From: Catonia carolina
Lineage: Eukaryota; Arthropoda; Insecta; Hemiptera; Achilidae
Direction: 5' to 3'
DNA length: 64,000 bases
NCBI GenBank assembly: GCA_035578175.1
Contig: JAQMRL010000001.1
Location: 187,488,783-187,552,782, forward strand
Shown: positions 60,118-64,000 of the stretch, one piece after another
Layout: each line of letters opens with the position of its first letter
Numbering within the stretch: position 1 is the stretch's first letter
The notes under the pieces: generated by a model
What the model saw: only the letters and a program-made list of their open reading frames with translations
Told to the model about the DNA's origin: nothing
The model's database searches: none
Translations under genes and position numbers: made by a program

Positions 60118-60844
60118 AAAATTTAAAAAAATTATTGACTTCATTATTTTTTTGTCGAGGTACATTTAAATTTTTATAGTACAGTTTAAGTTTAGTAATA
60201 AGTTATATGCATTACAGTTTATTTTATGTTGCTTACCACAATAAATTTTTTAATTTTTGCAAAGATACGGTATGAAATATTATTTATACTCTGCTCTATG
60301 AATATATGAACTTGGCTATTCACTGTGAAGGACATTGTACTATACCAAGCGCCAAGTCAATAGACACTTTTTGTGGTATACAAACATACATCCTTTCTCT
60401 CCACTTTTTTTATCTCACTTGTTCCCCTCCACTGACACAACATGTACAGTGATTGTCTATACAGTACAATCTTAGATAGTATGTATATTAAATATAGTCA
60501 TTACAGTATGTACTATATCCATATGCCAATATAACAGACTTTTACAACAATGGACATTGGTATCCTGTAAGTAGTCCATTGAAGTGGGCGCCAACTGTAT
60601 TTTTGTGCAACCCCAGGGAATGCTGCCTACTGCTCTACACATAGCAGGTAGTACAGTTTGATCTATCACAATCACTATTTTGATATTGGCATTATGTTTC
60701 AAGGTCTTACCTTTCCATGAGAGATCTTGGGTTCAAATCCTAACACGGGTTTAGATAATTTTTAAATGTTAAAGCCAACGGATATTGCTCGTTGAACGAC
60801 TGGTCAATGTGGAACAAGCCATTAAATTGACTTTAAATAATTAA
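60118..60844. other. Non-coding, possible SINE head near 60700
   Basis: Around 60698-60745, GAGAGATCTTGGGTTCAAATCC resembles a tRNA B-box region. The remainder shows nothing. Confidence 0.35.
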
Positions 60845-61700
60845 CCCTTTGACCTACGAATTGTTTTGTACTGTTGGTGGCCTTACAGTTGGTTTTAATT
60901 TTGCATAAAATGACACTATATAGTAAATAGACAATAACTTTATTTCTTTTAACCAATTCTCTTAATTTTTTTTCATTTTTTCAGAATTTAGTAACTATTT
61001 AGACCAAAGAATTACTTTTATTATTTTTGAAATAATTTTTTTTCTGGTAAATTAAATTTCTTTTTAAGTTTCTTAATTGTAACTTAAAAATTTATAATTT
61101 TCTACAAAAGTTTATATTAGGGCTGTCTAGAGAATTCTTTTTTCTACAAACTATTTCAAATTTTTTAAAATTGAAAAAAAATTTATTTATTTTTAAAAAA
61201 TTTATAAAAAAAGTTCTGCCCTATTTTCTATTCACCGGTCATTGCCATTTTCACTTATTTAGACATCAATATCCTGTCGATAATGAAATTAATATTTTAG
61301 CATGCAGAGAATTTATTTAATACTTAACAATTATTGAATTAATGGAATTAATAATATTGAATGTTATGACTTGAAATAAAACACCAAAAAATACAATAAA
61401 TAACTTAAAAACTCTCAACAAACAAGCACTTACAGAAAGTAAACAAACGCCATTTTTCAACACATAATATAGGTTATTTTCATCACCAAATTATAACTGA
61501 ACACTTGCACGAACTCTATTGGTAGATATTTGTAAATAAAGCAAAAATTATGTAGTTTTCGTTAGTGCTGCTACATCAAGAAGTTTTTAAAAACTACATA
61601 GACAGGACTAAATAAAGTACAAGGATGTTGAATCGCCGTCATTGTATACAACGGCCCAAATATGGTGGACGGCACTTCGCCATCATTACATGCCAATGGG
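60845..61700. mobile_element. piggyBac-like MITE
   Basis: TTAA at 60841-60844 and 61701-61704. Ends are CCCTTTGACCTAC and GCCAATGGG. No transposase. Confidence 0.6.
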
Positions 61701-62747
61701 TTAAAGGAAGAGAAAATAAATTAAACACTATATTACACAAAGAATTGACCAAAATACATTTATTACAAAACACCACTAATCGAAAAAAAACCTTACAAAA
61801 AATTATTATTCTAATACAGTACACTTGACAGGTTAATACTTACAAACATCTGCAAGAAAACTTAAAAACTCAGCTCTATTATAATTCTTGTTCTTGCCAA
61901 ATTAAAAAAACATTTTTATAAAAAAAGAAAAGTGCCAAATTCCAATTTTAATTATATAAAAAACATCGTTTTTATCTTAATATAATAAATTTAAAAAAAA
62001 TTGATACTTGTTTAACACATTGACTACTATGTCTGTGACATTAATTTTTTAGCTTTTTGCCAAAATAAAAACTTTCTTCATAAACTAAAAATTTGTTAAG
62101 CCATTTCAACATGCTTTATGCTGTTTAGTGAGGGTTAGTTTTTTAACAGTACAAATCGTTTATAGAAACCTTGAAAGGACCAACCAATTTAGATTACTAT
62201 AACAAACACTTACTCCTTTTTTTTCTAAACTATCACTAAACCTATCAGAGCCCCCATTTTCAATACATTAGTCATTATCAATATCACTGGATTTAATATT
62301 TCTATAAACAGCTAACAATTTATTATACATTATGTAAATACAAAAAATAGCTTAAACATATAACAAAAATTAACAGTAAATCACTTATGAAGCTAAATGA
62401 AAACAAGATGATGCCAAACCAAACATATAGAACACACGTTTTAACAACATTCAGCTTCTTACCTGGAAACTGAATTCATACAACATAGGGAAATAGCCAT
62501 TGATTTTTATTAGTTTGTTAATATTTTCTTCCCACAAATAAAAAAAGACTTGTTACAATTGTTTATAGTAATCAGGAATCATTAGAAAATGTTTGGACCT
62601 TTTAAAACATATCAATTTTGAAACATTTTAAGCTGTATTTTAGCTTAAAAAACAGAAATAAATCTTTATAATGCATCCTGCAGTTTGAAATTAATTCTAT
62701 TTTATATAATGAATTTCACTAACCTTCCTTTGTAACTACGTCAACTT

Positions 62748-62799
62748 TTATTTTCACTTACACGTGTTTCGGTGGATCCACCATCATCAGAGTAAATAA
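62748..62799 (-). ncRNA. Hammerhead ribozyme motif (minus-strand arm)
   Basis: Mirror copy of the 62969-63020 motif. On the minus strand CTGATGA is at 62790-62784, GAAA at 62770-62767, stem III follows to 62760, and cleavage is expected after the complement of 62759. The stem I partners are also preserved. Confidence 0.7.
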
Positions 62800-62968
62800 C
62801 ATATAATTAAAAGTAAAAACTAATTATTAAAAATCTATAGAAGATGATACATCTTCAGTCATTTGTATAAAACTGACTTAAATGTAAGTCAGTTTTATAC
62901 AATCTTCAGTCTGTCAATACATCTTCTACAGATTTTTAATAAATAAAGTTTTTAGTTTCAATTATATG

Positions 62969-63020
62969 TTATTTACTCTGATGATGGTGGATCCACCGAA
63001 ACACGTGTAAGTGAAAATAA
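62969..63020 (+). ncRNA. Hammerhead ribozyme motif (plus-strand arm)
   Basis: CTGATGA at 62978-62984, stem II GGTG/CACC (62986-62989 with 62994-62997, loop GATC), GAAA at 62998-63001. Stem III is the minimal 4-bp ACAC/GTGT (63001-63004 with 63005-63008). The cleavage residue is A at 63009. Stem I forms between ACT (62975-62977) and AGT (63010-63012) and, after a GA bulge, between TTATTT (62969-62974) and AAATAA (63015-63020). One extra U precedes stem II. Minimal stem III type I hammerheads are known from Penelope-like retroelements, where they work as dimers. Confidence 0.72.
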
Positions 63021-63829
63021 AAGTTGACGCAGTTAAAAAGGAAGGTTAGTGAAATTCATTATATAAAATAGAATTAAAATACAGAAATACATAAATCTGT
63101 AACTGTTTTCCATTTAAGTATTGTAAATTTTATCAACTTGTTGCATTGAATGTTTGGAGTAATGGTAACGTTCCGGTGCCGAGATGTAAAGATAAGTGGG
63201 TTGAATCAATCACCACTTGCAATAAAAAATTTTTATTGTTTTATCATTTAAAATTATTGCAACAATCAGCTGTGAAAATTAAATGTTGCTGAAGGAAATA
63301 CATTATATTATTAGGTATTTAAAATAATACTGAATTTTCTTCCAAAAATAAAAACAAATTTTTAAGTAAATAATTTTAGATCATAAACGAAATTGTCAAA
63401 ATTTAAAAAATAAATATATTTTTTTAATATTTCAAATAAAATTCTTTTACCGCAGATGGATTCAACCCACATATCTTACATCTCCACACCATTACTCCAA
63501 ACATACAATACAACAGGTTGATAAAATTTACAATACTTAAATAGAAAACAGTTGCAAATTTAGGTATTTCTGCATTTTAGGCTAAAATACAGTTTAAAAT
63601 GTTTCAAAATTGATATTTGTTAAAAGGTCTAAACATTTTCTAATGATTCCTCCTATAACAAGTCTTCATTTATTCGTGGGAAGAAAATATTAACAAACTA
63701 ATGAAAATAAATGCTATTTCCCTATAGTTCAAATTTCGTGGGACACCTGTATATATGGTATTCTGATGTAATGTGTATGGCAGTGACCTTGAATACGTCA
63801 CAAATTTGTTACACCCGTAGTCAATGTAA

Positions 63830-64000
63830 TACTTCAAACCACCATAAAATAAATTGTTTTTTAGTAATGAATTGATTAATAAACTGATACTAGTTAAATA
63901 CTAGTCTTTAAACAATTATTTAAAAAAAATTGATATTTGCTACTACTTATAGATTAATGTAATTATTTTAAACGATGATATAGTTCATATTGAAACATTT
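63830..64000. other. Non-coding end of window
   Basis: AT-rich; nothing recognised. Confidence 0.5.

Larger units (their letters stand above)
62692..63075. mobile_element. Palindromic element with hammerhead ribozyme in each arm
   Basis: Near-perfect inverted arms of about 185 bp (from ATTCTATTTTATATAATG to its complement), with a centre near 62880. It is inserted in the left arm of the larger foldback. Each arm contains CTGATGA, a GGTG/CACC stem and GAAACACGTGTA. Confidence 0.9.
62485..63725. repeat. Large foldback (inverted arms 62485-62690 and 63545-63725)
   Basis: The left arm starts ATAGGGAAATAGC and the right arm ends with its complement. The arms share the blocks TTAGTTTGTTAATATTTTC and AATCATTAGAAAATGTTT. 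An inner inverted pair (63101-63553, around AACTGTTTTC and GGAGTAATGG) continues the palindrome. The left arm is interrupted by the 62692-63075 foldback. Confidence 0.85.
62016..63826. mobile_element. piggyBac-like outer element containing nested foldbacks
   Basis: The left end is TTAACACATTGACTACTATG (62012 on). Near 63814-63830, ACCCGTAGTCAATGTAAT is its inverted partner. The right TTAA is mutated. Most of its interior is the foldback structures listed separately. Confidence 0.5.

Noticed and set aside
1..64000. CRISPR array, bacterial operon or prophage
   Set aside because: No spaced direct repeats of that type. Genes have spliceosomal introns and the DNA is clearly eukaryotic.

Overview
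The window is AT-rich, intron-rich and packed with transposable elements. Tc1/mariner elements (including a DD41D lineage), pogo/Tigger, piggyBac-like and hAT MITEs, a Ty3-type LTR element, LINE tails and tRNA-derived SINEs are all present. The host proteins (SYS1, NSUN5, VMA21, an outer-dynein-arm docking coiled coil) are metazoan, and the TE mix suggests an arthropod, most likely an insect and possibly hemipteran. The species cannot be fixed from the sequence alone.

There are four host genes. (1) SYS1, a Golgi membrane trafficking protein, lies on the minus strand at 4516-13071 in three coding exons. Its first intron is swollen by a nearly intact LTR retrotransposon. (2) An NSUN5-type rRNA cytosine-5 methyltransferase lies on the plus strand at 15008-58982 in nine coding exons. 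(3) VMA21 and (4) a CCDC63/CCDC114 (ODAD1)-like coiled-coil protein are two intronless ORFs only 102 bp apart. They sit on the same strand inside the 15.6-kb second intron of NSUN5.

The main discovery is the structure of NSUN5. All nine exons join in frame (3099 nt, 1032 codons plus stop), and the product carries TWO methyltransferase domains in tandem. Exons 3, 4, 5 and 6a encode the first. Exons 6b, 7, 8 and 9 encode the second, with the same intron phases and nearly the same exon lengths. The junction lies inside one uninterrupted exon (44641-45353). Domain 1 keeps the SAM loop and both catalytic cysteines. Domain 2 has lost the PGxKT loop and has Arg in place of the nucleophilic Cys, so it looks like a fused pseudo-methyltransferase.

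Other layout: 1-4500 is repeats with a 5'-truncated LINE. 4516-13071 is SYS1 with a young self-priming-type LTR element. 13072-15007 is the putative divergent promoter region. 16833-32435 is the giant NSUN5 intron 2 with the nested gene pair and many MITEs. 32436-58982 holds the remaining NSUN5 exons among dense transposons. 59022-64000 is repeats, including a foldback element whose two arms each carry a well-formed hammerhead ribozyme motif.
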